Part shown: piece by piece, positions 18,415-27,746 of the stretch
How the letters are laid out: each line of letters opens with the position of its first letter
Position numbering within the stretch: the first letter of the stretch is position 1
Assembly (NCBI GenBank): GCA_019918135.1
Contig: WBZZ01001018.1
Location: forward strand, 1 to 64,000
Length of the DNA stretch: 64,000 bases
Direction of reading: 5' to 3'
From: Paulinella micropora
Taxonomy: Eukaryota > Cercozoa > Imbricatea > Euglyphida > Paulinellidae
The notes under the pieces: model-generated
What the model was told of the DNA's origin: nothing
Database searches by the model: none
The model's input: the letters and a program-made list of their open reading frames with translations, nothing else
Made by a program: the position numbers and the translations under genes

Positions 18415-21400
18415 ATGCTGCTGCTGGGGCTGCTGCACGCCTCGGTCGCTTGGGCCGTGGCCTGGGGCGAGGCCACCGCCTTTGCGCGGGTTCGCTCGGT
18501 CATCCCGCTAGGCTCGGGATCCCAAGTCCGCGTCGTCGTCGAATCGCGCGGCTGTGTCGACTCAGTGTGCAGGGCTCTAGCTACCTTCACCGACAACGGG
18601 CAGGAGTTCCAGGTGCCACTAGCAGTTTCCGCGCCGTTTGTGGAGTTCGGCAGCACGGAACTGATCGGCTTCACGCCCAGCTGGACCCGCGTCGTCACGG
18701 CGAGCGTGTCACTGACGGACGATGTGGACGGGGGGATGCTGGCGCGCACGGTCGACGAATTCCTGAAGGAGACGTCGGATCCCGTGTTCAACAGCACCAC
18801 CAACTCTAGCAACCCCAAGTCGCTGCAGGACCCCGGCACGCCGCCGGCGCCGCACGAAACCAATCCCAACACCACCTCCGGCCTGTTTGCGGGCGCCCTG
18901 AACATACTGGACCAGCAGTCCAACGGCACGGCACGGCGCCGCCGTCGTGCCTTGCTACAAGCTATTAGCAGCGACCTGACGCTGACCAAGATCCAAACCA
19001 CGTGCACCGAGTTTGCCGACGCGTGGAAAGAGCTCAAGCAGATGAGCCTGGACGCGATCAAGCAGTTTAATCTGACCAAAGTGGCCGACGAGAGCGCGGA
19101 GAACGATGCCAACACGGTGCTCGCCGACTGCCTGGCCAGCTCGCTCACGGCCGTGTCGTCCAAGTGCCTGAACATGGCGACCTGCGCCGAGAATGAGGTC
19201 AAGAACATCAAGTATGATCTGGACCTGAAAATGTCCAACGCGTACACCACGGAGCTGTTGTACCTGCGCAACATGTACACGCGCGAGCTGGACCAGTTCA
19301 AGGCCTCGACCGATTTCGCTGATGATTGGAAGTCCATGGTGGATGACTACCAGACGACCAATGCGCAGATCGGCGCGGCCAGGGACAAGGTGGCGGGGCT
19401 GCTCACCCGCGTCAACACCTCGGTCACGGCGCTGGAGGATCAGCTGACGGCCACGGCCGACTTTTACAACGAGATCCTGCGGCGCCACGTAAGCCTGGTG
19501 GAAAACACGACGCAGCAGGTGCTGAACGCCAACGGGGCCGTGCGGCGGGCGATTACCGTCGTGGAGGGCCAGATCAACGCGCTGCTGTCGTGCGCCGACG
19601 GCGCGGAGTTCATCACGGAGCGCAACCGGCTGTTCATGCAGGCGCTGCTGGAGAAGGCGGTGAGCGCGTCGGCAGTGTGGGGCAGCCTGGCCAGGGTCTT
19701 AGAGCTGATCCACACTCGCGCCGACTCCAAGGCGTCGCTGGTGCGCGGCCTGTTCAGCGCCCTGCAGGACTCGGTCGAGCAGGGCTGGTCGCCGCTGCTG
19801 ACCGACGGCGGCCGGCGGGGCCTGTTGCTGTTCAACGAGACCACCGGGGCGCCCAGCTGGTTCGCGGTTAGGGGCAGCGCCTGGGTTTCGATTCGGCCGG
19901 TGCCCTTGGCCGCCCGTGTGGGGCGGGGTTCGTGCTACCAGAGCGCGGCGCCCGTGTTGTTGGAGAGGCGCACGTTGTGGCTCGAGTGCAACCTCGTGCC
20001 GTTGTCCATCGAGAACCAGCAGTACGACTCGATGCTGCAGACCACGCTGCTGCTCGGCCCGCGGGGGTGCACCGGCCGCGGTTGTACTTGCGTGCTGCAG
20101 CGCCGCGTCGAAATTTCCACCGCGGAGGACACGCGCCTGAGCTGGCTGGGCGTGACCGCGCAGGCGTTCGCCGCGCAGCTGGGGGTGTACAATTTGACCC
20201 TGCCGACGCCCGCCGCCACCGGCGCGTGGCTGGCCCCGGCTGGCTGGACCGAGTGCGCCAGCGGCAACGAGAGCGGCCTGGAGGCCGTGACCAATGTCCT
20301 GCGCGGCGAGTTCTGCCGTCCTGTCGACGGGGACGGCACACAGTGGGACTGGGTCAGGAACGGCTACTGCGGCCGCCCGCGGCCAAGCAGCGGTGCCTGG
20401 GGCAACCTCACCGACAGCTTGCTGGCCGCGCTGGACGGCCTCTGCAACGGCACCGCCAACAGCACGCGCGCCCTGAATGCGGTGTGGGCGAACGCGCGCA
20501 ACGGGCTGGTCGTGAGGCACTTCACGTGGCCGTTCGTGCAGCGGCTGCTGGACCAGCTCAACGCCAGTTCGGCCGAAGCGAAGGCGCTGGAGGCACAGCT
20601 CGGCCCGAACTGCGCCGCGAGCCCCGGCGAGTACTCGGTGATGGTAGCTAAGACCGGCGGCTCCGCGCTGGGCGCGTCGCGGCTCGCGCAGCGCGCGAGG
20701 GCCGCACCGGCGCCCCCAGAGTCCGAGGCCGAGCTGTCGCTGACGTTCCACCCCGCGCTGCTGTTCTGGGACGACCTGCTAACGAGCGTGCCCGTCATGC
20801 GCCGCCAGGCCGCGCAGCTCCGCGCGCTGGCGCAGGGCGAGCTGCCCTCGCCTGCCGTGACGTCGACGAGGCGCGGCCGCCGGGACCTAACGTACGGGCC
20901 CAAGGCGTCGCGCGGGCAAGTGACGCTCAACTCGGCCGGCGCCGGCGTCTCTAAGGCGCCGCAGCTGCAGCTGCAGGAGGACGAGGCCTCGGCCGCGCTG
21001 GCCTCCGCGGACCTCAGCGAGCTGTGGTTGCTCGGCGACCGCCGGGCGGTAGCTTCGGCCGCGGTCGAGCCCGGGGTTAACGGCACGGTCGAGCAAGTGT
21101 CTTGGGTCAACGTGTACGAGCGCCTGCTACCCGCCCAGCTGTATTTCGCCGGTTACCCCTACTGCCTGGACAAGCCGTGCCCGGTGCGCGCCACCGCGGT
21201 AGATAGTGCCAGCGGGCTGGTCCGGGCCTACCGCTCGATTAACGCGTCGGCGGCCACAATTGCCACGGACGCCAATGCCTCGCACCCGTTCGGCTCCGCT
21301 AGCTACAGCAGCGCGCCCGACGGCCTGCAGATGTACGTGCACGACCTCCCGCAGACGCTGCTGAAGCCCATGCCGTGGCTGGCGGCCCGCGCCCACACGC

Positions 21401-23253
21401 CGCTGTACCTGTTCGAGCCCGCGCCGCCCGGGGCCCGCGCCGCGAGTTGGCTGGCCGCGGGCGACTGGTTCGCGGACCTCACGCCCGAGCAGCGGCGGCA
21501 GTACCTGGCGCAGTGGGGCGGGCTGGTGCGCCTGCCCCTGCGTGAGGACGGCATGGCCCGCTTTCTGGACAGCGTGCGCAACCCGTACGCCCAGGGCGTG
21601 TTCGACCCGCGCGCCGCGGACGTGTGCCTGGGCCACTTCCAGGCGCCGCTCGACGTCGAGCCCGCACCGTCCGCGGAGGAACTGCTGCGGCAGCTGCCGG
21701 ACCTGACCGATAGCGACCGCTACGCGTGGCTGAACTCGCTCGATCCCGCGGGCGCGGGTTTGCGCCTGCGCGACCGGCTCTGCCAGCGCACTAGGACCGC
21801 CCATGCGGGCGGGCTGTGCGCCATCCTCGCAAGGTACTACGTGCACTGGCCGCGCAATGGCGGCGCCGTGCGTTTCTACCCCAAGCGCTGGGAGCTGGAG
21901 CTGCTGCTGCGGGTCCCGTTTGTCTTCAACCAAACGGTGTCGTCGCGGGGCTTGGAGGGGCTCCGGTTCTGTCCGTCGCAACTGGAACTCAAGCAGGCCA
22001 TTGGCGGCACGCAGCAGCGCGAGGTGCGCTTCGCGTACACCACGGCCGATCCAACGGCGGTCGGTGCCGGCTGCGAGCTGCGCGTGCGTGTCGCCGGACG
22101 GCTGATCTGGGCCAGGCAGTTGCAGACCCTGGTGCAGTACCAAACTACGGCGGTGGACGTGACCGCGCTGTCGGGGACGGTGAACGTGACCGTGGGCTGC
22201 CCGCAGTCCCCGGAGGTCCTGTGCCTGTCGGACCGCACCACGCAGGGCCAGTTGCCGAGCCTCGAGGCCGTCAGGGACAACGCGAAGATACTGCGCCTGC
22301 AGCAGCAGAGCGAGCTCATGCCGCTGTACCGCCGGCTGGGCGAGACGGTGTCGCAGCTCTCAACCGCCACCTTGGGCCTGGCGGCTCAGGTCGAGGACGC
22401 GGCCCGGGAGTCGATACTGGCCTTCTCGTCCACCACCATCATCAAGGAATCCACGAACAACTTTTTGAAAAACATGGCGAATCGTTCCGACACGCTGCAG
22501 CAGGAAATAGAGGACTACGGCGCCAAGGCCAAGGCAGAGTTCGCCCAGATCTACCAGGACGCGCTGGTCCACTACAACGAATTGCTCGCACGGATCGCGG
22601 AGGGCAGGGCCAAGCAAAGGCAACTGACCGGCCTGTACAGCTCCGGTGTTAGCATGCTGGCCAGCGTCGACGCAAGCATCGACGAGCTGCAAACGTTGTC
22701 GGCCAGCATTACGACCGCGGCCCAGGACGTCGTGGGCAGGCTGCAAACGGCGCTGACGATGCGCTGGTCCGTGGACCCGGGGGTGCCGCCCTGGGAGCTG
22801 GCCGCTTTTCTCAACATCAGCACCGACTACTGCTTGTACCAGCTGCCCACGCCCACCGCCGCGGAAGTGACCGTCCATTCGCCCTGCCTCGGTCACGGGG
22901 AGAGCGTCTTCTGGTTCGGGGCCTGCGCCCAAAAGGAAGGTTCCTGCAAATGCGACGGACCACTCGTGGCGGGGGCGTTGGCGGCCGGCCTGATGTGCTC
23001 TGCATTCGCGGCTGCTATTGTCTTCTTCACGTGGAGCTCCGTGTCTGCTTGCTTGCGCACCGAGTGCGCGCGCAAGCGGTGTCCGGGCCTCGCGCGCAAG
23101 TGTTGCGCGTGCAAGTGTTGCGCGCGGGGTCGTGTGAGCCAGGACCCCGACAGCGAAATGTCACAGCAGGCGGCCTGGCTAGCTATCTTTGGAGGCCTCG
23201 CCGCGCTCCTCGGGCTGATCTTGCTGATCGTAATGCTCACGCTGCCACAATAA
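18415..23253 (+). CDS. Large membrane glycoprotein (1612 aa) with basic cleavage-like sites
   Basis: The N-terminus (MLLLGLLHASVAWAVAWG) reads as a signal peptide. The ectodomain has many NxS/T glycosylation sequons and many Cys. Two polybasic sites fit furin-type cleavage, RRRRR at residues 174-178 and RRGRR at 819-823. Helical, heptad-like stretches occur at about 190-390 and 1320-1460. Near the C-terminus lie two hydrophobic spans, about 1516-1541 and 1586-1612, separated by a Cys/Arg-rich loop of about 45 residues. This architecture suits a virion surface or membrane-remodelling protein, possibly processed into subunits. No homology to a named fusion protein is recognisable and the role is inference. 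The ORF is intact over 4.8 kb. An opposite-strand open frame of 350 codons is a GC-bias shadow. Confidence 0.9.
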   Translation: MLLLGLLHASVAWAVAWGEATAFARVRSVIPLGSGSQVRVVVESRGCVDSVCRALATFTDNGQEFQVPLAVSAPFVEFGSTELIGFTPSWTRVVTASVSLTDDVDGGMLARTVDEFLKETSDPVFNSTTNSSNPKSLQDPGTPPAPHETNPNTTSGLFAGALNILDQQSNGTARRRRRALLQAISSDLTLTKIQTTCTEFADAWKELKQMSLDAIKQFNLTKVADESAENDANTVLADCLASSLTAVSSKCLNMATCAENEVKNIKYDLDLKMSNAYTTELLYLRNMYTRELDQFKASTDFADDWKSMVDDYQTTNAQIGAARDKVAGLLTRVNTSVTALEDQLTATADFYNEILRRHVSLVENTTQQVLNANGAVRRAITVVEGQINALLSCADGAEFITERNRLFMQALLEKAVSASAVWGSLARVLELIHTRADSKASLVRGLFSALQDSVEQGWSPLLTDGGRRGLLLFNETTGAPSWFAVRGSAWVSIRPVPLAARVGRGSCYQSAAPVLLERRTLWLECNLVPLSIENQQYDSMLQTTLLLGPRGCTGRGCTCVLQRRVEISTAEDTRLSWLGVTAQAFAAQLGVYNLTLPTPAATGAWLAPAGWTECASGNESGLEAVTNVLRGEFCRPVDGDGTQWDWVRNGYCGRPRPSSGAWGNLTDSLLAALDGLCNGTANSTRALNAVWANARNGLVVRHFTWPFVQRLLDQLNASSAEAKALEAQLGPNCAASPGEYSVMVAKTGGSALGASRLAQRARAAPAPPESEAELSLTFHPALLFWDDLLTSVPVMRRQAAQLRALAQGELPSPAVTSTRRGRRDLTYGPKASRGQVTLNSAGAGVSKAPQLQLQEDEASAALASADLSELWLLGDRRAVASAAVEPGVNGTVEQVSWVNVYERLLPAQLYFAGYPYCLDKPCPVRATAVDSASGLVRAYRSINASAATIATDANASHPFGSASYSSAPDGLQMYVHDLPQTLLKPMPWLAARAHTPLYLFEPAPPGARAASWLAAGDWFADLTPEQRRQYLAQWGGLVRLPLREDGMARFLDSVRNPYAQGVFDPRAADVCLGHFQAPLDVEPAPSAEELLRQLPDLTDSDRYAWLNSLDPAGAGLRLRDRLCQRTRTAHAGGLCAILARYYVHWPRNGGAVRFYPKRWELELLLRVPFVFNQTVSSRGLEGLRFCPSQLELKQAIGGTQQREVRFAYTTADPTAVGAGCELRVRVAGRLIWARQLQTLVQYQTTAVDVTALSGTVNVTVGCPQSPEVLCLSDRTTQGQLPSLEAVRDNAKILRLQQQSELMPLYRRLGETVSQLSTATLGLAAQVEDAARESILAFSSTTIIKESTNNFLKNMANRSDTLQQEIEDYGAKAKAEFAQIYQDALVHYNELLARIAEGRAKQRQLTGLYSSGVSMLASVDASIDELQTLSASITTAAQDVVGRLQTALTMRWSVDPGVPPWELAAFLNISTDYCLYQLPTPTAAEVTVHSPCLGHGESVFWFGACAQKEGSCKCDGPLVAGALAAGLMCSAFAAAIVFFTWSSVSACLRTECARKRCPGLARKCCACKCCARGRVSQDPDSEMSQQAAWLAIFGGLAALLGLILLIVMLTLPQ

Positions 23254-23351
23254 CCGGACGAAAAAAGAAAGTTAGCCCCGAGAGAAGCAGGCCAGCTGTT
23301 TTTTTGCCTTTTTTTCCCCGTGCCGGATCGTAGATGTATTTTCTGTTTTTT

Positions 23352-23361
23352 TTTAATTAAA
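23352..23361. terminator. Palindromic TTTAATTAAA at a convergent 3' junction
   Basis: The same decamer and T-run context as at 10119, now between the glycoprotein gene and the reverse gene at 23385. A shared bidirectional 3'-end signal is the likely role. Confidence 0.5.
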
Positions 23362-23384
23362 GCAAAGCTACGAGGGAAACATTT

Positions 23385-23726
23385 CTAGGCTAGTACGAAG
23401 CTGGCCCGGCGGCCGTTGTGGTACTGGCAGTGGGCGTACAAGCCCGTGACGGGGTACTGCGGCAGGTCCAGAAAGTGCACGTACCGCTGGCGCGCGGTGC
23501 TCCAGTAGCTGGTGGCGTGCTTGAGGGCGTTCAGGCCCAAATGTCGGATGCAGGCGGCGCGGTACGTGCCCGAGCTCCGCAGGTGCAGGCGCGGGTCCAG
23601 GAGTTCTTCCCACGTGGTGTCGGCGGCGATCAAGCCGTGAGCACTGCTCTGGGCCGCGACCACGATGGGAGCCAGCGTGCGAGGTTCAAAACTAAACTTG
23701 GTGGTGGACTCCGCTGTGAACGACAT
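23385..23726 (-). CDS. Small orphan protein (113 aa)
   Basis: Start chosen at ATG 23726 (MSFTAEST...). The longer open frame upstream is a Pro/Phe-rich translation of homopolymers and is not credible coding. Family unknown. The product is soluble-looking, with aromatic and His residues clustered in the last 40 positions. Convergent with the glycoprotein gene, about 130 bases away. Confidence 0.65.
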   Translation of the reverse strand: MSFTAESTTKFSFEPRTLAPIVVAAQSSAHGLIAADTTWEELLDPRLHLRSSGTYRAACIRHLGLNALKHATSYWSTARQRYVHFLDLPQYPVTGLYAHCQYHNGRRASFVLA

Positions 23727-24182
23727 TGGCCAGAAGAAAGGCTTGAGCTCCTCCGGTTTTTTTGGTGCGGGAGAAACGAAACAAAGGAGCCTGTCGAGAA
23801 CAGGTGTGTGAAAAGAAATAGTGGGGTGTGTAGGAGGAAGTACGGGGGAGGGAAAGGGGAAGCGCGATAGACGGTTCCCCGGAAAGAAAAAAGGGGGGGG
23901 GGGAAAGGAAAGGACTGCCTGCCGCGCTTCGCCCTTTCCCCTCCCCGTACTCCCACCCCCGTGAATTCTCAACCAAAAAGAAAAAAGAGGTTTTAGCTCT
24001 CAGAATCTGGGCCGGAGGGGGGGGGGGGAGGAGATCGCGGTCCCCGCTTTTCCCCCGCTTCTCCCCTCCCTTCCCGTTGCTTTTTTCCTCTTCCCTCGAG
24101 AGTTCGCGCGCCCCTGCCCTGTTCTCTTTGTAAATTCATCTTTGCCCTGGCTTGACCCCTTCCAAAAAAGTTGGCAGCACTT
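23727..24182. other. Divergent intergenic region, about 456 bp
   Basis: Runs of G, C, A and T alternate (for example G10 near 23896 and G12 near 24018). No gene-like frame. Presumably it holds two divergent promoters. Confidence 0.5.
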
Positions 24183-24431
24183 ATGACGGACCTCGAATGT
24201 GCGAAGTGTTGCAACCTGGTGCAACTGGGGCTCGAACCCTGCTGTAAAGAAATGTTTTGTGCCGTCTGTTGCCAACAAGAGCGGCACGACTGCCAAGGCG
24301 CCAAGAAGCCCACACCGCACGAGCACTCTGCGCTCACTACAATTACGGACGGACTAGCGAAATGCACAATCGAAAGCCCCTCGACCAGATGCCCGTACTG
24401 CGACTGCCGGCTAGAGGACGACAGTGATTAG
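24183..24431 (+). CDS. Small RING-like zinc-finger protein
   Basis: An 82-residue protein from ATG 24183. Cysteines follow a RING-like order: CAKC near residue 6, then PCCKEMFCAVCC around 22-33, a C/H-containing stretch, and CPYC near residue 72. The central PCCKEMFC resembles the RING core PCGHxFC, with the usual His replaced by Lys. Classical RING domains bind two zinc ions and dock E2 enzymes. With one ligand changed, this could be an E3-like protein, an inhibitor or simply a zinc-binding scaffold. An acidic tail follows. Confidence 0.65.
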   Translation: MTDLECAKCCNLVQLGLEPCCKEMFCAVCCQQERHDCQGAKKPTPHEHSALTTITDGLAKCTIESPSTRCPYCDCRLEDDSD

Positions 24432-24455
24432 GCACGCGAAGACGTTTCGGGCGGG

Positions 24456-24802
24456 GTGACGGTCACGCCTCCGAGTGCTGGGCGGGAGATCGCGCTAGCG
24501 GTGCACCCGGCCAAGCGCGTTCCTGGACCACGCGTGCCAGCTCACAAGTCCCTGTACGTCGGGCCCGTGCCCTGGTCCCGGCTGGACTTCAACATTTCCG
24601 CAGCGCACCCGCCAGCTCTGGCAGATCCTGGTGGCCCCTCTCAACGCGGCCGGCACGCACCGTCTCCCCCCCTTTTTCGGAGTCCGCGCCCCAAGCCTGC
24701 AGCGACGGTTTGCACTACTACTCGCACTTTTACGACCTGCAAGCCACAGAACCTCGGTGCAGTACATTTTTCAGGACCTCCTTTTTACTCGCTCGCGAAT
24801 AA
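24456..24802 (+). pseudogene. Frame-broken coding remnant
   Basis: Three forward frames each carry a protein-like piece in succession. The first spans about 24490-24600, the second about 24600-24680, and the third about 24690-24802, ending at a TAA that overlaps AATAAA. The switch from the second to the third falls at the C7T5 run near 24667-24677. No single frame gives a normal protein. It may be a decayed gene or an intact gene with homopolymer indel errors. Family not recognised. Confidence 0.4.
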
Positions 24803-24901
24803 AAGCCCCACGCTGCCCACAAACCTTAAGGGAAGAGGGGCGGAGCCGGGTCGGGGGCTTGGCTAGGGAGGGTTTCAAGTAACGCCTGTCACACTAGCAC
24901 G

Positions 24902-24911
24902 TTTTATTAAA
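24902..24911. terminator. TTTTATTAAA 3'-end signal
   Basis: A/T-rich motif between the forward remnant and the reverse MYND gene that ends at 24952, matching the TTTATTAAA seen at other convergent junctions. Confidence 0.4.
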
Positions 24912-24951
24912 GAAGAACTGCTTTATGTAACTTCCGAACCTAGCCGATTTT

Positions 24952-25503
24952 TTAAGACTCACGTTCTTGTGCGCTGATAGCCGCGCGCGGGCTCGTGCTG
25001 TTCGGGGTGCGGAAGAGCCCCATGATACCAACTCGTTCTTTGCCGGGCTGTCCCGCGGGCGGCGACAGCTGCGCTGCTATATACAAGAGGCACAACAAGT
25101 CTCCAGCCGCGTTGAGGTCCGGCAGCGTGGCGCGAACCAGAGCAAAGCGCGGCTGCCGTAGCTCCTCCGGTGACACGTAACGAAGGGTCACCGCGCCGTC
25201 CAGCGCCAAATGTACAAACAACACCCCGCCCGTCTTGCTCGGTGGTACGAGGGCTAGCAGCTCTTGTTGCAGGGGGCCGCCTACTAGCCGGGCCGTGTGC
25301 ATGAAGCGACGCAAGCGCTGGAACTGCCATATGTTATCGGACCCCTCCCTGTACCAAATCTTGTGGCTTTGCTTCCAGTTGTCTCGTTGGCACTGCTTGC
25401 TGCAGTACGTCGCGAAATGGCACTGGCCACATTTGAGAAAGCGGGGCTGCTCTGGTTCTTGCTTGATCTGACACCCAAAACATCTCACCGTTTGCCACGC
25501 CAT
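24952..25503 (-). CDS. MYND zinc-finger protein, copy 1 (last ligand lost)
   Basis: 183 residues from ATG 25503. The N-terminal MYND domain reads CFGC, then CGQCHFATYCSKQCQ, then HKIWY. The spacing fits the family's C2-C2-C2-HC pattern, but the final Cys ligand is Tyr. The paralog at 29823-30374 keeps Cys (HRNWC). MYND fingers bind proline-rich partner peptides rather than DNA. The rest of the protein (about residues 60-183) is shared with the paralog, with conserved LVPPSxTGGVLFVxLALDGAV and a C-terminal RVGIMGLFRTP. Role unknown, perhaps an adaptor. Zinc binding at site two is probably weakened in this copy. Confidence 0.85.
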   Translation of the reverse strand: MAWQTVRCFGCQIKQEPEQPRFLKCGQCHFATYCSKQCQRDNWKQSHKIWYREGSDNIWQFQRLRRFMHTARLVGGPLQQELLALVPPSKTGGVLFVHLALDGAVTLRYVSPEELRQPRFALVRATLPDLNAAGDLLCLLYIAAQLSPPAGQPGKERVGIMGLFRTPNSTSPRAAISAQERES

Positions 25504-25942
25504 GTCTTTTCTTTTGGGTGACAAATCCTTTGAGGACCGAAGACAAGGAGGCCGTTGGCCCTTCCCCCGGGTGCAAGCGACGGTTTGGCGCGAAATTTGT
25601 CGGGCCCGGATTTTTATACCCACCGAAAAATTCTCTTTTTTCTTTTTTTGGTTTCGAACTGCTAGCGAAACGCGGGCGGGCGGGGAAAAAGAGACTGCCG
25701 GCCCTCCCCCCCTCCTCCCCTATCTTTTTCACCAGAAGAAAGGAGGAGGAAAAGGATCAGTCTTTCTCCCCTACGGCCCCCCCCCCCCGAAACAGAGGAG
25801 GCAACTTGTCTTTTTAATACAAAGAGACATTGGCTTTGTCGTGCTTACAAGACCTCGTGGCTAATAACAACTAAGCAAGAGTGAGCAACGCGTTTTAATT
25901 TGCCAAAAAACCCCCCCAGAAAGCCCTCCTCGAAACCTCGTC
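25504..25942. other. Intergenic region, about 440 bp
   Basis: It holds a TATA-like box for the MYND gene at 25611 and purine- or C-rich runs, including a C9-10 run near 25780. No credible gene. Confidence 0.5.
25611..25618 (-). promoter_or_regulatory. TATA box upstream of MYND copy 1
   Basis: The reverse strand reads TATAAAAA about 108 bases upstream of ATG 25503, in a GC-rich setting. Position and match are good for a eukaryote-type core promoter. Confidence 0.45.
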
Positions 25943-27462
25943 TCAGGCATACAGAAAGTCGCAAGGCAAACCTCGCTCGGCCCAAAAAGCGCGCGATTCA
26001 GCGCAGTCGCCCAGGCGTGCGAACCGCTGTCTTTCCGCGATCTCAGTCGCATTCTTGCACAGGCCGTCGGGTTCGTCCAGCGTGAACAGAAAAACCTGTT
26101 CTCGGTCGACGACCTCGGCGAACAACATGTCCCGGACCTCGCGGTAGTGTGCCGTTTGTTCGAAGAAGGCACTCGTATCTATGACCTGCGCAAATTTAAC
26201 GAACGCCTCCAAATAAATGCACAGATGTGCTAGACAGACTTGGGTCGAAGCTCGAGTTCTGCGTGGCAACCGCAGACAGATGACTGCTGTGACGCCCGCG
26301 TGTATACGCTGCCAGGTACGGGTCCCGAAGTGTTTCGCGACCTGTGCGTCAGACAACCTCAGCACCGCCCGTGCCGCGCGCTGCAGTTCTGCTAGCGCCA
26401 CTGGCGCCGCTCTGACATTCGCGTCGGCTCGCCCCGCCGCTGTCATTGTGCTGCCGTCGTGGCCAGTCAGAGCCTGCACTCGCGCATCAAATACCCTGCG
26501 GAATTCAGCTGTTGCATACCCTGACAGAAACCGTGCCACATCCTCCGGGAACGCTCTGGCAAACGTTCTCATCAATGTATGTTTGTCCTTGACTGTCACG
26601 GCGGCTGACACGACCTCTCGGGGCTCTAGCCCCAGAAAGGCCCGCCTGCGCGTTAAGGCTTCTTCGTGGGCCTCATGGACGGCGATGACCAGGTCTCGCT
26701 TGGAGATTTCGATCTGTTGCCGAGCGATTTCGAGGTCTTTCGAGGTTACGGTGAGCTGCTGGTCGCTCTTGCTTAGTTGGATCTGGTGATCCAACTCTTT
26801 CTGCACCAACGTGTTCTTTAGTTCTGAGTGCTGCAGCTGCAGTTGCAGAAAATCATTGTTGCGGCTCTGCAGGGGCAGCTTCAACTCGAGCACCTCGTTC
26901 GCGCCGTCCTCCGAATCGGAATCCGCGTGCTTCGAGCGCTTGAAACAGTTAAGGGCCGCCTTGCGAGTGGACGACGACAGCTGTTTGCGCTTGACCGAAA
27001 AAACAGATTCCAAATCACGGTCGCCATTCAACGTACGTGAATAAACATCCGATAATTCATTTCTCAACGCTTTCCCAGCCCGCAGGTGTGACAGTATCCT
27101 CAAAATATCGGGGTGGGTAGCCACGGGGACGGGCCGGCCTGTACCGCCACCCGACACGGGAAAATGGCCTGCTGGTGGGCGAAGAATTTTTCACCGGTGG
27201 CAGCAGCGTCATTTTTCCGGCGGATATAATTCCACGCAGCACGTGCCTTACCTTCGTCGCATTGTAAAAATGCTTGAATAGCTTTTCTGATCCAGAATAG
27301 TCCATCTGGGGTCCTTAGTACACCTTTCGAGAGCAGCATTTGTTCAGTATAGGCTGCAAGGATTGGTAAGCTCTGAAGTGCCACCTGAGCGTCGCCCGAT
27401 CCAGTAACCATTGGAGTGACACATGTGACCGGCACGACGGCCTTCGCATCTTCCGTGGACAT
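25943..27462 (-). CDS. BRO/KilA-N-like coiled-coil protein, frame-interrupted
   Basis: Two overlapping reverse frames look like one gene. The first runs from ATG 27462 and encodes about 100 residues with a helical DNA-binding-like domain (core LFWIRKAIQAFL... W... IFP). The second continues from about 27157 to 25943 with RPVPVATHPDILRILSHLR and ends in a 50-residue block containing FLFTLDEPDGLC and ESRAFWAERGLP. A Gln/Leu-rich coiled coil sits between. The switch needs a one-base shift near 27160, beside GGGAAAA. N-terminal domains of this style occur in BRO/KilA-N-type regulators of large DNA viruses and phages, which is family-level resemblance only. A decayed relative of its C-terminus lies at 62535-63010. 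Confidence 0.65.
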
Positions 27463-27746
27463 GCTTGGAGGCAAGATAGCTCGGTCGATTATGACTTGTT
27501 TTTTTATACAAAAAAACAAGGTAGTCAAACTCTTTTTTTGTCCTCTCCTTTTTTTTCCTTCCCTTAGATTTGCACAGATTGTTTTTGTATTGTTTTTTTC
27601 TGGCGAGAAAACCAGAGTGAGAGGAGGGGGAAAGGGGGAGAGGGGAATTTCTCAGTAGCAAAATCCCCCTTCCACCTTTGTCGTCAGTCTGTCTGGCGCA
27701 ACATTTCCCCCCTCCCGAGCCTTTCTCAAAAAAAAAACAAGTGTTT

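Noticed and set aside
18369..19337. 322-codon reverse open frame within the glycoprotein gene
   Set aside because: GC-biased shadow. The forward frame has a signal peptide, sequons and a full-length protein, and the reverse frame is Ser/Arg-rich without structure.
19699..20751. 350-codon reverse open frame
   Set aside because: Arg/Gly/Pro/Gln-rich composition typical of antisense translation of GC-rich coding DNA.
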